Of a DNA stretch of 64,000 nt, positions 21,712 through 34,598 are shown one piece after another. The notes under the pieces were generated by a model. It did not search any database and was not told where the DNA came from. It saw only the letters and a program-made list of their open reading frames with translations. Positions within the stretch are counted from its first letter, which is position 1; every line of letters starts with the position of its first letter. Origin of the DNA: Silene conica (lineage: Eukaryota > Streptophyta > Magnoliopsida > Caryophyllales > Caryophyllaceae); assembly GCA_029255685.2 (NCBI GenBank), contig CM055316.2, positions 80,970,861 through 81,034,860 of the forward strand, read 5' to 3'. A program made the translations under genes and the position numbers.

Positions 21712-24700
21712 AGGATTCAAAGCTAAAAAAAAGCACCTGATCATATTCATGTGAAATGACATGTTTGCCCTTGTGTATTATGGGATGTGTAGGTCCTTGA
21801 AAACAATCCCAAGTATACTTCGTGGAGCTTTGTGATGTAATATTGGTGAGTGAGATGAGGTGTGTTATTTAACTTGACTCGAGAATTTCCAAATCGGTAA
21901 GTCTTGCCTAAGACGGGTCAAATGTTATCAAGTTGAGATAAGGAAGACAAGAAGATTGTCATTTTTAGGAGATGATGGGGTGATTTGGTATGTATTTGAC
22001 ATGTCTTACGGTTAAGACGAATAATGACGGTTTGAAATAAGAATTTGTGTTTCCGAATCAGGTTTTTTCGGTAATTAACGGATTAATTTTAGTGTAAGTA
22101 AATTAGAAATTTAAGTGTTTGATAACTGACAAATTATGATTAATAAATTGTTAATCTTCTTTGTAAAATGAATAAACTTTCCTATTTGCAATATGTTAAT
22201 AAATATGTTGGGGTAAGCAACATATTATAATACAATATATTAACCCAAATATGTTGTTCAACATGTTGTTTACCAAATACTAAAATTAGCATATTGATTG
22301 GTTAAACATGCTTAAATCTTTGAATAGGTTAAAAATCGGACAATATGCCGTTTATCAAACACCCCTAAATGATAAGGAGATTGATGTTTGATAATTAATT
22401 ACATATAGGTGAATAACACGAGATTCAGTATCAACTGACGATGTTTTTTTGGTATTCTTTTTTATGTTAACTTAGTTATATTTTTCCGTCTAATTAACAA
22501 CTCTCGTAAAAGAGATTAATCTGTTTCTTTTAAGGGAGGTCAATTGATGTACGTAGTAATTTACCAACAACTTGTAATAAGATATTTAAAGGTGTACAAA
22601 TTTTTATTGAAGACGAGCACTATCTATCCCACAAGCTGAAGACGAACGTGTCTCTCTCACATAATGTATGTGATACTATACTACTATCTATAAGATGCTT
22701 CATTTTCTACCATTTGTATATCCACTTGCTTTATTGTGAGGGTAAAATAACCGTATTCAGCTTGTGACGAATATTATCTGTCAAAAGCAATACGGTTTTT
22801 TAAAGGTGTGATCAAGTACTATTTGTGGTAAGAAGTCTCTTCACGTTTACTGCCTTGGAGGGTGGACTTGCTTTCCGCACTAAATTAATTAATTAAGTTA
22901 AGCATATATTCTAAACCAAGAAATATAGGACATATAAACATACGGAAAAGGCATTAATTAAGCTCTTAATTTGATGATTAATCTCTCTTAATAATGTGTC
23001 AACTTGTTACTTAGTCTTCCAGTTAAAAACAACTACGTGGTTACATGCTTACCTTGTCAAAAGTTTTCTAAAGTCGAAATTTAGGAGTGCTTAAGACAAA
23101 TAAATCTCGAGTTTTTGTATGTGGTGAGTTTGCTGACTTCTACTTGTTCGAATTTTAGGTGATATTTCTCGTTTTTAAAAAAATTATTAGATGTAGAAAG
23201 AAAGAAACATACATCGGCTATAGTACTTTTAATTTTGTAGTTTTGAGTATATATGTCTTTTTTTGAGCTTATTACCTCAAACTTTATTTGTTTTTGACTA
23301 AATGTGTATTTTTTGAGCATATTAAAGTTTATAAGTTAGATTTTATTTTTTTTCCGTCATAACTCTGATTGAACTAAACTTATGTGTAATATTTTTGAGT
23401 TTTATTGTGATTTTTTAGAGTTTGTTAATAAACTAAGAAACTTTATATGAAAACTCATAATTTCTAAAGTAAAACCCAAAAACTTTACTATAATGCTCAG
23501 AAACTATAAAATTGGAGGTGATACATCGGATGTACTATCCTTGGTTCTACATGATTGTGCTTATGTTAATTTGCAATTGAATTATCAAGGTTTTAAAAGT
23601 TATTACTCGGAGGTATATGAGACGGTTTCCGTATTCTTTCTGAGGTGATGATATTTTTATATTGAGCTATTTTAAAGTGCATCACTAAGTGAGTATTGTT
23701 TTATTTATGAAAGTTCATTGTTAAAAAAATATACATGGTAAAGGAAACTAAATTTCCTTAATTAAACCGATTTGGAAGAGGAGAAGAAGGAATACGTGTT
23801 GTGTATTTACTGTTTAGAGAATTTTAGATTTTTAGGGTTTTAGTCTCCTAGATGGTAAAGGATTTTAGCAACTTTTATCTAACCAGTTTAAAAATCGGGT
23901 TCCGGTCTTGGATTATTGAGAACCGTATCCACATTGGTTCAGCACTAACAAATTCTGTTCGGATACCGGATTCGGAAAGAAACCGAATTTCCGGAATTCG
24001 TTTTACGGTATTCGAGCCGGTTTTTAAATTCGGATCAGCTTTTTTTCCTCAGCCCTACTTATAATAACATTACACGTGTTAGAAATGTAGAAGAAAGTCA
24101 TTAACTCTAGGCAAGTTCTATCCTTATGTTTTATTCTTCAGTAACACAAGTAATTGACAATACCAAAACAATTATTTTCATATTAAGCAATCATTAATGT
24201 TATTACATGTTTATAATCTAATTTTAGTGACAAGGGACCCACATCAAGTACGATATATCACATTTTAGAGTCTTGTTTACAAACAATGTTGGAGATTCAT
24301 CGTTTTCTAATTCACATTTATTCTCAGTTCTGCAGAAATGTAGATGCTTCCAATTTAATCTATTGTCATTTTTCTGCGTTTTAATCCACATCTTGCATGT
24401 GCTGTGTTTCATGCTATTTCTTACATGATATAGGTGAGTTAGACTATACTTAGAGGCCGTCTTTTTAAAGATACGCGATTTAAATTTAGTTCAGATTCTG
24501 TAAATTTAAATTTAGTTTAGGAAATTTCAGAGTTTATAAGTTTATTCTAAAAAGCTCAAATTATTATAAGTCCAGTTCTGATGGTATAGGAATAAATTGT
24601 GTTCTCTTCGATTGAAACTGTCTGAATTGAACTGAACTGAACTTATTGGAGCTAAATTGAGCTGAATTAAACTAAGCTGAAAAAGTTATGTCCTGTTCTT

Positions 24701-25589
24701 TTGAACTTAGGCTTGTTTGGTTGACATAAGGGAACTAAAGTTCCCGGAAACTTCAAGATCACATGAATTTCCAATTCATGTGAATTCGCAAAAAATGTTT
24801 GGTTCGCATATGAGAAGTTAATTCATACGGGAAGTTCCAATGACCAAGGGGATTTGGTGAGTGACTTCCCACATAATGGATGAAGTAAATTAATGTGGGG
24901 AGTTCTATTTCCCATTATCTTGACAACCAAACAATATCATGTGGGGAGTTCAATTAATCTCTTCACAAAATTAATTTTTAATTCAACAAATTACTTCAGT
25001 TCAGTTTCACTCAATTTAGTTCAATTAAGCTCTATATTTAATTATATCAGCTCGTTTCAGCCGAAAAAAAAGGACCTAAATTCAATTCAAAAAATTTCAA
25101 ATTTTGTAAATTTAATATAGAAAAGTCCTACAAAACCAAGTCCATGATAACAAGCCATATATGTATAATAAATACTCATGTTTGTTGAACCAACAAATAA
25201 CATATTAGTATTGTAAAATCATCATAAATGTGTTTTATTGGAAGAGTTGAGTATGTGCTACATTCTTCTATTGGATGAAAGGTGGGATTAAAATAAACCA
25301 GTATTGCGGCATACATTAAATACTCTAATCCCATTTGAATGTTTATATGAGTTTTCGGGACAATGCGACAAATATTGTAAACTTTTGTTGTGAAATTATG
25401 GTTGTTAATTAATTCTTTTTACTCATTGAAATTGTAACATTGACGGTCTATATGTGAGTAGTATTTTACTAATTGAAATATTGCAATTCTAGAGAAATGA
25501 AGGATGGGAGAAATTAATCAATTGGTGTTAGTTCACAGTTAGTTGGATTAAACGTTGAAACATGCAAAACTGTAAGAGTTGAAAGGTCT

Positions 25590-25708
25590 TAGTGATAACC
25601 ACTTGGTTGGTCACTGCAGCTTTCGAAAAGGTGACTTACATGGTTCAGGTGGTTGTCCGAGAATGCATGGCTCGGGGAAATTCAACCCCTCGTCATTAAA
25701 AAAAAGAT
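25590..25708 (+). mobile_element. Truncated SINE copy (same family as 35977-36189)
   Basis: The segment with GGTCACTGCAGCTTTCGAAAA, CTTACATGGTTCAGGTGGTTG, GAATGCATGG and CAACCCCTCGTCA, then an A-run, matches the 3' part of the minus-strand SINE at 35977-36189. The tRNA-like head is missing. Confidence 0.6.
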
Positions 25709-26377
25709 GAATTTTATTGAACTCATTTAAACATGAGATACATTCAAATTGGATAGAGTGCACAACACATTGTTTTCATTTAAACATGCATCTTATTTTC
25801 TGAACTCGTAAACACGACATCCATTAATTTTTAGATTATGGATGATCAACATGCATCTACATATATATACCTAGCAATGCTAGCATGCATGTCCTTGTTA
25901 CATAGGTTAATTATTGCGAAGGGATTGTGGTCTCTTGTGGATATGTTCCAAGTACCACAGTCATATCTTATGTTCTAAGTACATACTATTACTGATCGAT
26001 TTACTGTTATATCATGTTCTTTCTACTATATGCAACCATTTTAAAGGTAAGTTATATCATGCTCCACTTCTGCAGATCATACATCTACCATATCATTGTT
26101 TGATTAAGCAATCTTTCACAAGAGGATTTTCGAATCATCTAAAATTTTTACGATAATTGATTTCATCTGACCTGATCAATTACAATCTAACAACATTTGT
26201 AGTACATACCCTATAACGAGCCATTATGGTACTGATTTTTCGCATTCTCTGAATTATCAGACATTTGAAAATCTCTCTTATTAAGAGATAAACCTCACCG
26301 AACTCTCAAAAGAGAAGAGAACAATTATTCGTAATAACTTAAATAAAATTATCTCAAATCTAAAACCAAAAAACATA

Positions 26378-26638
26378 CTTCCTCCATTCCAATCAATTCT
26401 ATACGCTTCACTTTTTGGGCACTATTCATAAGTCGGGTGAATTTTCGACACAACTTCTAATATATAACATAAAAGATAGTCATGTGAGATCTTGTTTAAA
26501 TTGTCTTACCGAGTACATTGTGAATATCAAAGTTTCATATTTTTTTTTCGATATGTAACTAAAGAGATTAACAAAAGAAAACGGGTATTGACAAACGTGA
26601 ATAAAGTAAATGTATAGAATTGATTGGAATGGAGGAAG
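26378..26638. mobile_element. Stowaway-type MITE
   Basis: The ends are CTTCCTCCATTCCAATCAAT and its complement (ATTGATTGGAATGGAGGAAG), nearly perfect over about 27 bp. It is flanked by TA on both sides (26376-26377 and 26639-26640). Confidence 0.88.
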
Positions 26639-26941
26639 TAATAAGGTACTTGTAGATGAAAGTTATGTACAGTATGATCTAATACCTAATACTCTAGCTT
26701 AGTAGCTTAGGGTATGTGCATATGTTACTTCATTATTCAATGATTATATGTATAAATCATTAAGTCATATAGTAAAATGATGTCTTATCTTATGAATGTG
26801 TTGTTACTTCTTCACAAATTCTCGTTATAATGGGTCCTTATAAAAGTTATAATGGCCATACCATCACAGTTTTATGGCGGGTTAAACACTACTCTGTACT
26901 CATGTAAATTGACAAGCCAAAAGCAGACTGCCTAAAAAATA

Positions 26942-27200
26942 CTCCCTCCATTTTTTCCATACAATACATTTGTTTTTTCACGTTTGCCAACGCACATTTT
27001 ACGTGCTTAATATCTTTAGATACGAATTTGTAAAAATTATAAAAATTATATATTTTCAATGTACTCGTAAAGACGAATTAAACAAGACCCCACGAGAATA
27101 TATTTTTTCTTACGTATTGAGAGCAAAATGAAATTGAATGTTCCTTTGTGAATAGTGTACAAAAAGTAAATGTATCGAATGGAAAAAAAAATGGAGAGAG
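26942..27200. mobile_element. Stowaway-type MITE
   Basis: Starts CTCCCTCCATTTTTTCCAT and ends AAAAAAAATGGAGAGAG, with TA on both sides (26940-26941 and 27201-27202). A degraded relative occurs at about 41441-41680, with the shared internal stretch CACGTTTGCCAAC...TTTTACGTGCTTAATATC. Confidence 0.85.
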
Positions 27201-28399
27201 TAACATTTTGTTTGGTCCCGTAAAAGCTTGTAACTGAATGTCTATCACGGTTACTTTATTAGCATTACTGTGATACACAAATTATGATCTGTGATTCTGT
27301 TACCAGTACTTTGCAAGTACATGTCTGAAAATCTAGTCACTAAAGTAAAATGTCAGTTGATCTAATGTACAAATCAATCAAATTCAAGTTCTTGAATTTT
27401 CTTATTTTTCTACATAATTTACTGTTCTTTTCACTTACGGTGTAATTATAAAAAACAATCTGTCATTTAGTAATAAACTCGTAGTTGGCCGTATTTAAGA
27501 CCGTCTTAACTTAAAATCTCTCACAATCTCTTTTTATTCACTTCATTTTCATTTTTATTCGGATGTGAGAACAGTTTTAATTTGAGTCAGTCTGAAATAA
27601 GAGTTGAGGATAAATTAGTGATATGAATATCAATGCAATTTTTGATAATTGAGCTACCCGAAAACAGTCAGTTGATTCATCATCAAATGGCATAGCAGAT
27701 TAGCATGTCTATGTACTTGGGTTCGGATATAACATTCGGACTTGATTGGATTCTTATCAAAGGGACCGATTTGGCCATTTGATCGTTGTTTTCGGAGTAT
27801 CCTAAATACGAGTACCATTTTACTCATGTTATATATTTTCGGAGTATCTTATATAGAAGAGCGCGCTAACTAGCTCTGAAACGTTTTTTTGTTTCTCTTT
27901 GAAAGTTGAACTTATGAATGTATTCTTGTGTTTTTATGTAGAGTTTTAAACTAAGAACATAGTTTATGTTGATATCAATATTCCAAAGTCCAAACTAAAC
28001 AATCACCAAAACAAAAATGAAGAAGATCAAAATCCGAAAACATACATGAATGCGTCCATGTCACCATTTCTAATGACGCGAACCCATTTTTGATAAATAG
28101 TTTGAAATCCGCCCTATTTTCTCATTTAACCAAAAAATTCAAGATTTTTAAACAGAAAAAAGACTTCTTCATACTGTATAATACTAGAATACGAATATAT
28201 GTCATCTAATAACTTAAAGACCACCAATTTATTTTCGATAATTATATTACTACGACAAAAGGCAAATGGAGCATTCGCGACACCATTATGAAATAGGATC
28301 GGAATACTACTACAGTACTATCAAGACTCGATACTAATATATATATATAAGCAGACCAGTGCAGCAGAACAGAATGCTGTTAACTGCAGGTTAGTTCAT

Positions 28400-28690
28400 T
28401 TAGAGTTGATCAGGCCACAGAAATGTTCCCATTGCAAATTCCCTCTTCTCATCAACACTTCCCTTAATGTGATGTTCGAGGCCGTATTGCCTTAACAACA
28501 TCTCCACCTTCCACTCTTCCATTGTCGCATAATCCGTCTTCCTGTATCGCGGGTAATTCACTGGCATTTCGAAGCTGTTTTTCATAGCATTCACTGGTTT
28601 TTTCTGTGTATCAGTTTGCAGGGCATTTTCATCTGTTGTGGTTATAAGTGTATGACTGAAAAAAGAATTCAAAACCCATTTTAAACCCAT
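28400..28690 (-). CDS. Small plant protein of unknown function (DUF7722-like)
   Basis: Single-exon ORF of 96 aa. The C-terminal half carries the pattern YPRYRKTDYATMEEWKVEML then LRQYGL and EKREFAMGTFLWPDQL. I associate this with a short plant family of uncharacterised proteins (DUF7722). No signal peptide, membrane segment or catalytic motif is visible. A TATAAATA box lies about 105 bp upstream on the minus strand (28795-28802). Function unknown. Confidence 0.75.
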   Translation of the reverse strand: MGLKWVLNSFFSHTLITTTDENALQTDTQKKPVNAMKNSFEMPVNYPRYRKTDYATMEEWKVEMLLRQYGLEHHIKGSVDEKREFAMGTFLWPDQL

Positions 28691-28794
28691 TTCCGAGTTT
28701 AAAATCGCCCTTCTGACTCCCGTTAGATAAAAAAAGGAGGTCGGAAAACGGGAAAAGTGTGTCTTAGTTCATGTAAACTAAGAAACCAATGTTG

Positions 28795-28802
28795 TATTTA
28801 TA
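28795..28802 (-). promoter_or_regulatory. Candidate TATA box of the DUF7722-like gene
   Basis: Minus-strand TATAAATA about 105 bp upstream of the ATG at 28690. Confidence 0.5.
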
Positions 28803-29116
28803 ATGAAGTTTATTTGATTATTACTTACACGCAACAAATTTGAAATTTCAATCAATGTATAATTTTATAATATGGAAAATTAATCAAGTTTTTGGGTGTT
28901 ATGTTTACATTTGATGAACTTGAATGATAAGATTATGATGCATAATTAGGGCATTAAAAATGCCAGCTAATTAAATCAATGCATGATTAGTTTGTATTTG
29001 TTGCATTCATTTGTTGACGTTTGTGTAATTAAGTCGCTATTAGATTTCAAATGATTACAAGTGTGAGCTAATGTGATCATTTTTAACCATTTAGTGTATT
29101 TTAATGATGCGATCTT

Positions 29117-29293
29117 ATCAAGGTGGATCGACATATTCAGAGAATTATCGCGGATTGCAAGTGTTTTTCCATCTTTTCATTGTCTTAGTTTATCTTTTAT
29201 TCTGAGACGGCTTAATAGTGTAGCTCATAACTTGGCCAAAAGAGCCATGATGTGAGTACCCTTCTTTTTCCCGTTGACAAAAAAAAAAGGATT
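29117..29293 (+). mobile_element. 5'-truncated LINE (L1-type) fragment with RNase H-like tail
   Basis: A short reading frame ends SFILRRLNSVAHNLAKRAMM and stop, the C-terminal signature of the RNase H-like domain of plant L1 elements. A short 3' UTR (TTCCCGTTGAC) and an A-run follow at 29278-29288. The 10-bp repeat ATGCGATCTT flanks it (29107-29116 and 29294-29303), consistent with target-primed insertion of a truncated copy. Not a functional gene. Confidence 0.75.
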
Positions 29294-29649
29294 ATGCGAT
29301 CTTGGGTGTCTGTAATACTTCACTGAATCGAACATGTTTCTCGGAGGAGTTAGCTCATTGAAGAGGTTCATTGGTAGACTTAGCATCTAAGTGGTGTTTT
29401 AGAGTCTGAAATTACTACTCTAATCAATAACGTGCACTTTCTTTTCTGGTTATCAATGCGAAAGAACTCTCAGAGTTAACCGTGCTTGACTTGACTCATA
29501 ATAACCTTATGATGGGTGGCCTCCTTGAAAAGTTCCCGAAATGCGCACAAGTGAGGACAAAATGCGCCGAAAAGATCCTGACTCTAGATTTAGGTCGGGG
29601 TGTTATAATCTCCGTCCGGGTTATATCTTACTCATTTACCTGCTAGCAC

Positions 29650-29834
29650 AGATCAATGATCAACAAACGGAATATAGCTGCTCTCTCAATTTCTAATAGA
29701 TCAATGATCAACAAACGGAATATAGCTGCTCTCTCAATTTCTAATTTCATCGATGATTTTACACACAGTCTTGTATAAGATGACTCAAGTAAAAAATTCG
29801 AAGTCTTGTATAAGATGACTCAAGTAAAAAATTG
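29650..29834. repeat. Two adjacent short tandem duplications
   Basis: A unit of about 51 bp beginning AGATCAATGATCAACAAACG occurs twice in direct succession. About 20 bp further on, a unit containing GTCTTGTATAAGATGACTC is also doubled. Both pairs are almost identical. Confidence 0.75.
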
Positions 29835-30438
29835 CGCTCAAGTTTACGCGGTCATCGAATCATGAGGTCCGAAGTAAATGGAACGTCTTGTGCATCATTG
29901 TCATTCAAAATAATTAATTATTTTCTCGTCTAATTGTCTTAACTTTATAATGAATACTAAGATACTAAATTGATTTGCCACTTGCTTAAGTCGATTTTAA
30001 GTCATGATTTATGAGTTGCTTGTGCTGAAAATACGGCAGTATCGCCACAATTTCGAACAATGATTCGAGCATACTTTGGCAGCTTCCCTTTCAGCAGACG
30101 ACAGAGAGACCGTCTTTCTTAGAAAAATTACGAGATTAATAAATAGTCATCGGACATTTACAGAAGACGTCAAAATTAAAACTCCGCTTTGTCATGTTCA
30201 TACCCACAACTGCTATCTTAGGTGTGAACAGGGTAACCTCCCCGGGTGTACATGAGAACTTACAAATCACGTCGAAAAAGGACATGCTACTTGCTATGCC
30301 TCGAATTGGGCTCGACAGCACAAATCATTTTCAAAACCATTCCATCACTTGTTTACGTTGGTCGTATATCAAATGCAGAACATCGAGGATGAGTGAATTT
30401 ATACCCGGGACTCAGACGCATCCATATGAGTGACATCT

Positions 30439-33400
30439 TCAGTAAAACGAGATGGTGTAGAAGATCTTTCTTCTGTGTTTTCTCTCAAAGGCGGAAATGA
30501 TGTCATCGATGCTATCCTCCCAATATTCAGTTGCTTCAAACTGCATTCAATTATTTATGTCAAAAGGCTGTTACTTTCTTAGGCCATGTTCTTTTCGGCT
30601 GAAACGAGCTGAATTGAATTAATTGGAGTAGAGCTTAATTGAACGAAATTGAGTGGAACCCAGGTGAAGTAAATTTAGTTGAATTAAAAGTTAATTTTGT
30701 GAAGATATTAATTGAACATAATTGATTGAACGTAAATAAAACTTAACGAAATACAACCAAATAAAATGGTAAGGAGCTGAAATTAAGCCAGAAAGAACAG
30801 GGCCTTAGTTGACTATTTAAAACCATTAGGAGATCTTAGTTTTTAACTTCTGCACAGGGACCAACATGCAGATATCAAACATCGATAAAATAGACAGAAC
30901 AATAATACGCACCTCCTGGCACAAATCAAGTGTAAGGCGAGCACCAATAGCGGCCTCTTCATGGTTGTCTTTCACCTCAAGATTGATAATTGCAACAGGT
31001 TTCATAAGAACTTGATCACGGTTGTGAAGATCTGTACAAAAACAACTAGTTTACATATACATCGCAATCTGGTGTGTCATTTGCAGTTTACAGGATATAA
31101 ATATACGAGAACTAGCATATATTAAAGCAAATGAATCAAATAACATGAATGAGAGCAAACAAAACCAACAAAAGTATGCCTTGAATGGTACTTACGGACT
31201 ACCGTGTACTTTCCTCATCTCATTTGTATCGTCTTCATTTCGACTAGATGTCTTATTCTAGATCAAGCGATGAAATATCTTTATTACTTTAGTCTTAAGA
31301 ATTTACTAGCGATAACCTATGTTACTCTGACTCGGCTTGAAGGGTCAAGACACGGGTACGTATTCAAGTGTCGGACACGGCTATTTTATGAAAAAAATTC
31401 AAGTTTTTGGTCTAAAATGAAGTGTCCCAGTGTCGTACCAATGTCCAAGGATCAAGTGCCCGACACGGGTACGGGAGGTCATATGAAGTGTCGAAGTAAC
31501 ATAGCCGATAACACATTACTCTAGCCATTGTGTCGATGAATTAGGAATATTTTTAGTTCACTCTGATAATTTACTAGATATAAAGGGGTTCACGATAGAT
31601 CAAAAAAGAAACGAAGAGAACAGAACTGGAATTGAGGGACTACAAAATTTCTGACAAACGCCAAATTTCACTAACTTGGAAGAAGGGATATCGAAGGAAA
31701 GCGAGTGGGACAATTTCCTTTGTTTCGTTAGCAAAATTGAGTTGGAAGGAAAATAGATCCTTGTATTTCCCTCCTACGGCAAATTAAAATCTATCCAAAA
31801 TTAGAAAGATTCGAAGGGAAAATGACGTTGTTCCCTTCCCCTTTCCTTTACCCTTCCTCCCCTCCCCTCCCTTTCCTTCTCCCTTCCATTTCCGTTCCTT
31901 TCCCACCTCTTATTTGTATCCAAACACACGGTAAATGGGGTCAGTGAGGATACCTAGTATTTATCGCAAAAGTTAAGAGAAAACCGGAGATTACACAGTA
32001 TCAGGTTGCTTATCCTGATAAACTTAACAGTGCATAACAAGTAACAACTACTAAAAAGGGCAGCCCGGTACACGATGGCGTCCCCGCTAGGCGAGGGTCA
32101 GGGGAAGGGCCCCACCACAAGGGGCCATTTTGGCAAGAGGCCGCTCCTAGGGCTTGAACCCGTGACCTCACGGTCACAAAGCAACACCTTAACCGGTGCG
32201 CCAAGGCTCCCCTTCAACTACTAAAAAAAACGTTAATGCACAATAGAGGCCCATAAGTAACAGTCTTCGATCCAAGCTTATAAAACAGGATTATAATATT
32301 TAGAAAGACTGAAGAAGTACTAAATGCCTGCATAGATACGGATTTGGAGCTTATCTGAAGAGAAAAGAAAAGGAAAAAAACGCATCACTCACTCCGCAGG
32401 CATACCTAGACATGATGGTCATTACGGCTAAGGCACGGCCAGAGAAATGCACTATTAAGTAACTTCCATTTTTTTTCTTCTAGTTCGTCTATTATGCCCT
32501 TCCCTTTGCTGCCGAATACCTAGTTTATACTTATTTATATGTTAGCCGTCTTTGAAAACGCATAAAGGGTATTGCACCCACATTTTATTTAGAATCACAA
32601 ATTTGTTAGCAAAAATATAGTTCTTGTGTGCATGAGGCTCGTGCCTTTCCGTTGCAACTTGTTGTCACAGAACCCAAGGCCTTCGTTGAGCCCCACAGCT
32701 TCTAAAACTAAAGGTTGATAGTAGATAAAGGCTCCAATATGACCAAAGAAAGTAATTATATAATGAAATCGACTTTTAGAAAACCCGTTTAATAATATCC
32801 AACGATCCTTCCCTAATGGAATAACAGCTACTGTTTAAGGACTCTGACAGTCTGACCTATCTATGCAAATTGAGTAGTCCACTCGTGACTCGCGTCTACT
32901 AACAAGCAACAAGAAACTTTGAGCTTAAAGCTCTCTTGGTACACAAGGACCACAATATGAGCATAGAGTAACTCATATATCCTTATTAGTTATTAGAGAT
33001 CATTTCGGATTAGCAAATGATGCAGTTATTAACAAACATTCCCGAGAAGATAGGAAGTATTTGGTAGGGGTAGGGTGGTTTCCACGAGATGTTAACAGAA
33101 ACACTTGAATAGTTCTTAACACACAGTGAATCAAGTTAAAGGCATCATCGACAGCAATTAATATAAGAGAACACGTTAAATCTCACAATCTTACTATTTT
33201 CAAACAGACATACCTTCAGCAACCATATCAAAAACCCTCTCTTCAAATGTAAATACCACATCGAAAGAGCCGTCATCAGCATTGTCTTGCCAACGTTGAG
33301 GAGCAAGCTTGACAGATAGATTTCGTTTCAGCATTGGCAAAATGCCATTGCGTTTGTATCTGTACTTATCATTAAGGACACACATCAACTCAAGTAATGC

Positions 33401-34017
33401 TACGAGTAAATGGCCAAAACAAGCATATCATCCAACTGCAAAGCTCTGAGTTTTATCCTCAATGAACAAGCTAGCGCAAAGGCCAATATGTAATAAAGTA
33501 ACCATGAAAGACAATTAGGCACGAACCATAACTTTCTATGACAAAATTCGATCAACTTTGCAAATCATGTAATTCAAGCATACACGAATAAGAATTTAAA
33601 AGCGGAATTGCCAAAAACATTTTTCAGTGAAAAAAACAACTGAAAAACCTTTTATTGCAATATCGCAATAATTCAATTCAAGCATCACAAAAAACAGTAA
33701 CAATCTAACATCATCCCAAGCCAAAATTTCAAAATCATAACCCATCAAAAGCTTACACATAAACCTAAGAACAAGAACCTCAATCAAAATTCAAAAGGAT
33801 ACAATTCAGGATCTTTACGACGAAGCTCCTCATACATCTGCTTATAAGGGGTACCAAAATCATAAACATTGGGTTCTCTAATGGAAGGTCCAGGAAGCTT
33901 GACTTGGGTACCAGTACCATATGATGAGACATCAAACCCTTGTTTTTTCAGCACAAAATGAGACTCCATACTCCTGTTCTGATTCGACGAACACACCATT
34001 GCATACCTCAGCTTCAT
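30439..34017 (-). CDS. SSU72: RNA polymerase II CTD phosphatase SSU72
   Basis: Four coding exons: 33803-34017, 33214-33359, 30913-31031 and 30439-30540, giving 193 aa, the usual length. The N-terminus MKLRYAMVCSSNQNRS has the phosphatase loop C-X5-R (Cys9, Arg15). Family signatures follow: YGTGTQVKLPGPS, NVYDFGTPYKQM, KRNLSVKLAPQRWQ, LEVKDNHEEAAIGARL and HRRKIFYTISFY at the end. SSU72 removes phosphate from Ser5/Ser7 of the Pol II CTD and acts in 3'-end processing and transcription cycling. An upstream in-frame GTG (34026) is not the start; the ATG at 34017 gives the conserved N-terminus. Introns carry an Au SINE, a hAT MITE and a Tourist-like MITE. Confidence 0.96.
30582..30804. mobile_element. 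Tourist-like MITE (223 bp) in SSU72 intron 3
   Basis: Starts GGCCATGTTCTTTTCGGCTG and ends CCAGAAAGAACAGGGCC, with TTA on both sides (30579-30581 and 30805-30807). Same length and nearly the same sequence as 56016-56238. Confidence 0.85.
31317..31504. mobile_element. hAT-type MITE in SSU72 intron 2 (GGACACGG family)
   Basis: The terminal inverted repeat is CTATGTTACT...AGTAACATAG. Internal motifs GACACGGGTACG and GTGTCGGACACGG recur. Flanking octamers GCGATAAC (31309-31316) and CCGATAAC (31505-31512) match at 7 of 8 positions, the 8-bp duplication typical of hAT elements. It is related to 57242-57582. Confidence 0.75.
32058..32212 (-). mobile_element. Au-family SINE in SSU72 intron 2
   Basis: The minus strand begins GGGGAGCCTTGGCGCACCGG, has the Pol III B box GGTCACGGGTTCAAGCCC, then AGCGGCCTCTTGCC, CCCTTCCCCTGACCC and ends GTACCGGGCTGCCC plus Ts. 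This is the recognised order of the Au SINE of flowering plants. Flanking 13-bp duplications CAACTACTAAAAA lie at 32045-32057 and 32215-32227. Confidence 0.93.
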
Positions 34018-34042
34018 TTTCTCCACTTTTTAACCCCTTTAT

Positions 34043-34521
34043 CTGAAAACCACAACTGGGATCTTATTTTACCCTTTTTTTCAAACAATTTCCCTGAGAA
34101 TATTCATCAAAATATTATAATCAATCCCACTAAAATGCACAACCTTGATTAAAATTACAAATTATAATTGACACTAAAAATCAATCCAAATTAAAAACAC
34201 GCAACCTTACCCTCGTGTTAGCAACACAAAGAGACTGTTTCCGAAAATTACACACTTAATTAAAAATACAAATGATGGGTATTATTTGTATCATTAGAGT
34301 AATACCAGTACTAAAAATTAACAGGGTTAACTCTCAAACAAAATCACAAATTATGGGTTCTGTGTTTTTGTATTGTTAGAGGAATTACAGTAAGAAAAAC
34401 TTTAAAAATACATTTTGTTTAAGGATTTTTACAACAGTAATGTTCATTGAAGTGTAATTCAGAAGAAAAACAGTAAAATTTACGATTGTTGAAGAAGAAG
34501 TAAAGAAGATGGGATATTTAC
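34043..34521 (-). other. Probable 5' leader intron of SSU72
   Basis: Donor CCAG|GTAAAT (begins at 34521) and acceptor GGTTTTCAG (ends at 34043) on the minus strand leave 25 nt of leader before the ATG at 34017. Inference from splice signals only. Confidence 0.5.
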
Positions 34522-34598
34522 CTGGTATTTGAAAGGGGAAGGGGATGAATGACTGAAAGGCGAAAGCTGAATGCATTCATGCAATGTTCAACAAACTA

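Larger units (their letters stand above)
21720..28399. other. Gene-poor intergenic region with MITEs
   Basis: No gene is seen on either strand. It contains Stowaway MITEs (26378-26638, 26942-27200) and a Mutator-like MITE relative (about 23205-23545, same family as 60417-60679). A degenerate Tourist-like copy (about 24600-25075) is interrupted by a TTGTTTGGTTGAC-bounded insert. A 5'-truncated copy of the SINE at 35977 lies at about 25590-25708. All ORFs are short and without family features. Confidence 0.5.

Noticed and set aside
32058-32212. tRNA gene-like sequence with good B box
   Set aside because: It continues into the Au SINE body, lacks a full cloverleaf and has 13-bp target duplications. 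It is a SINE, not a tRNA gene.
34018-34026. SSU72 start at an upstream GTG
   Set aside because: Nuclear genes start at ATG, and the ATG at 34017 gives the conserved MKLRYAMVCSS N-terminus.
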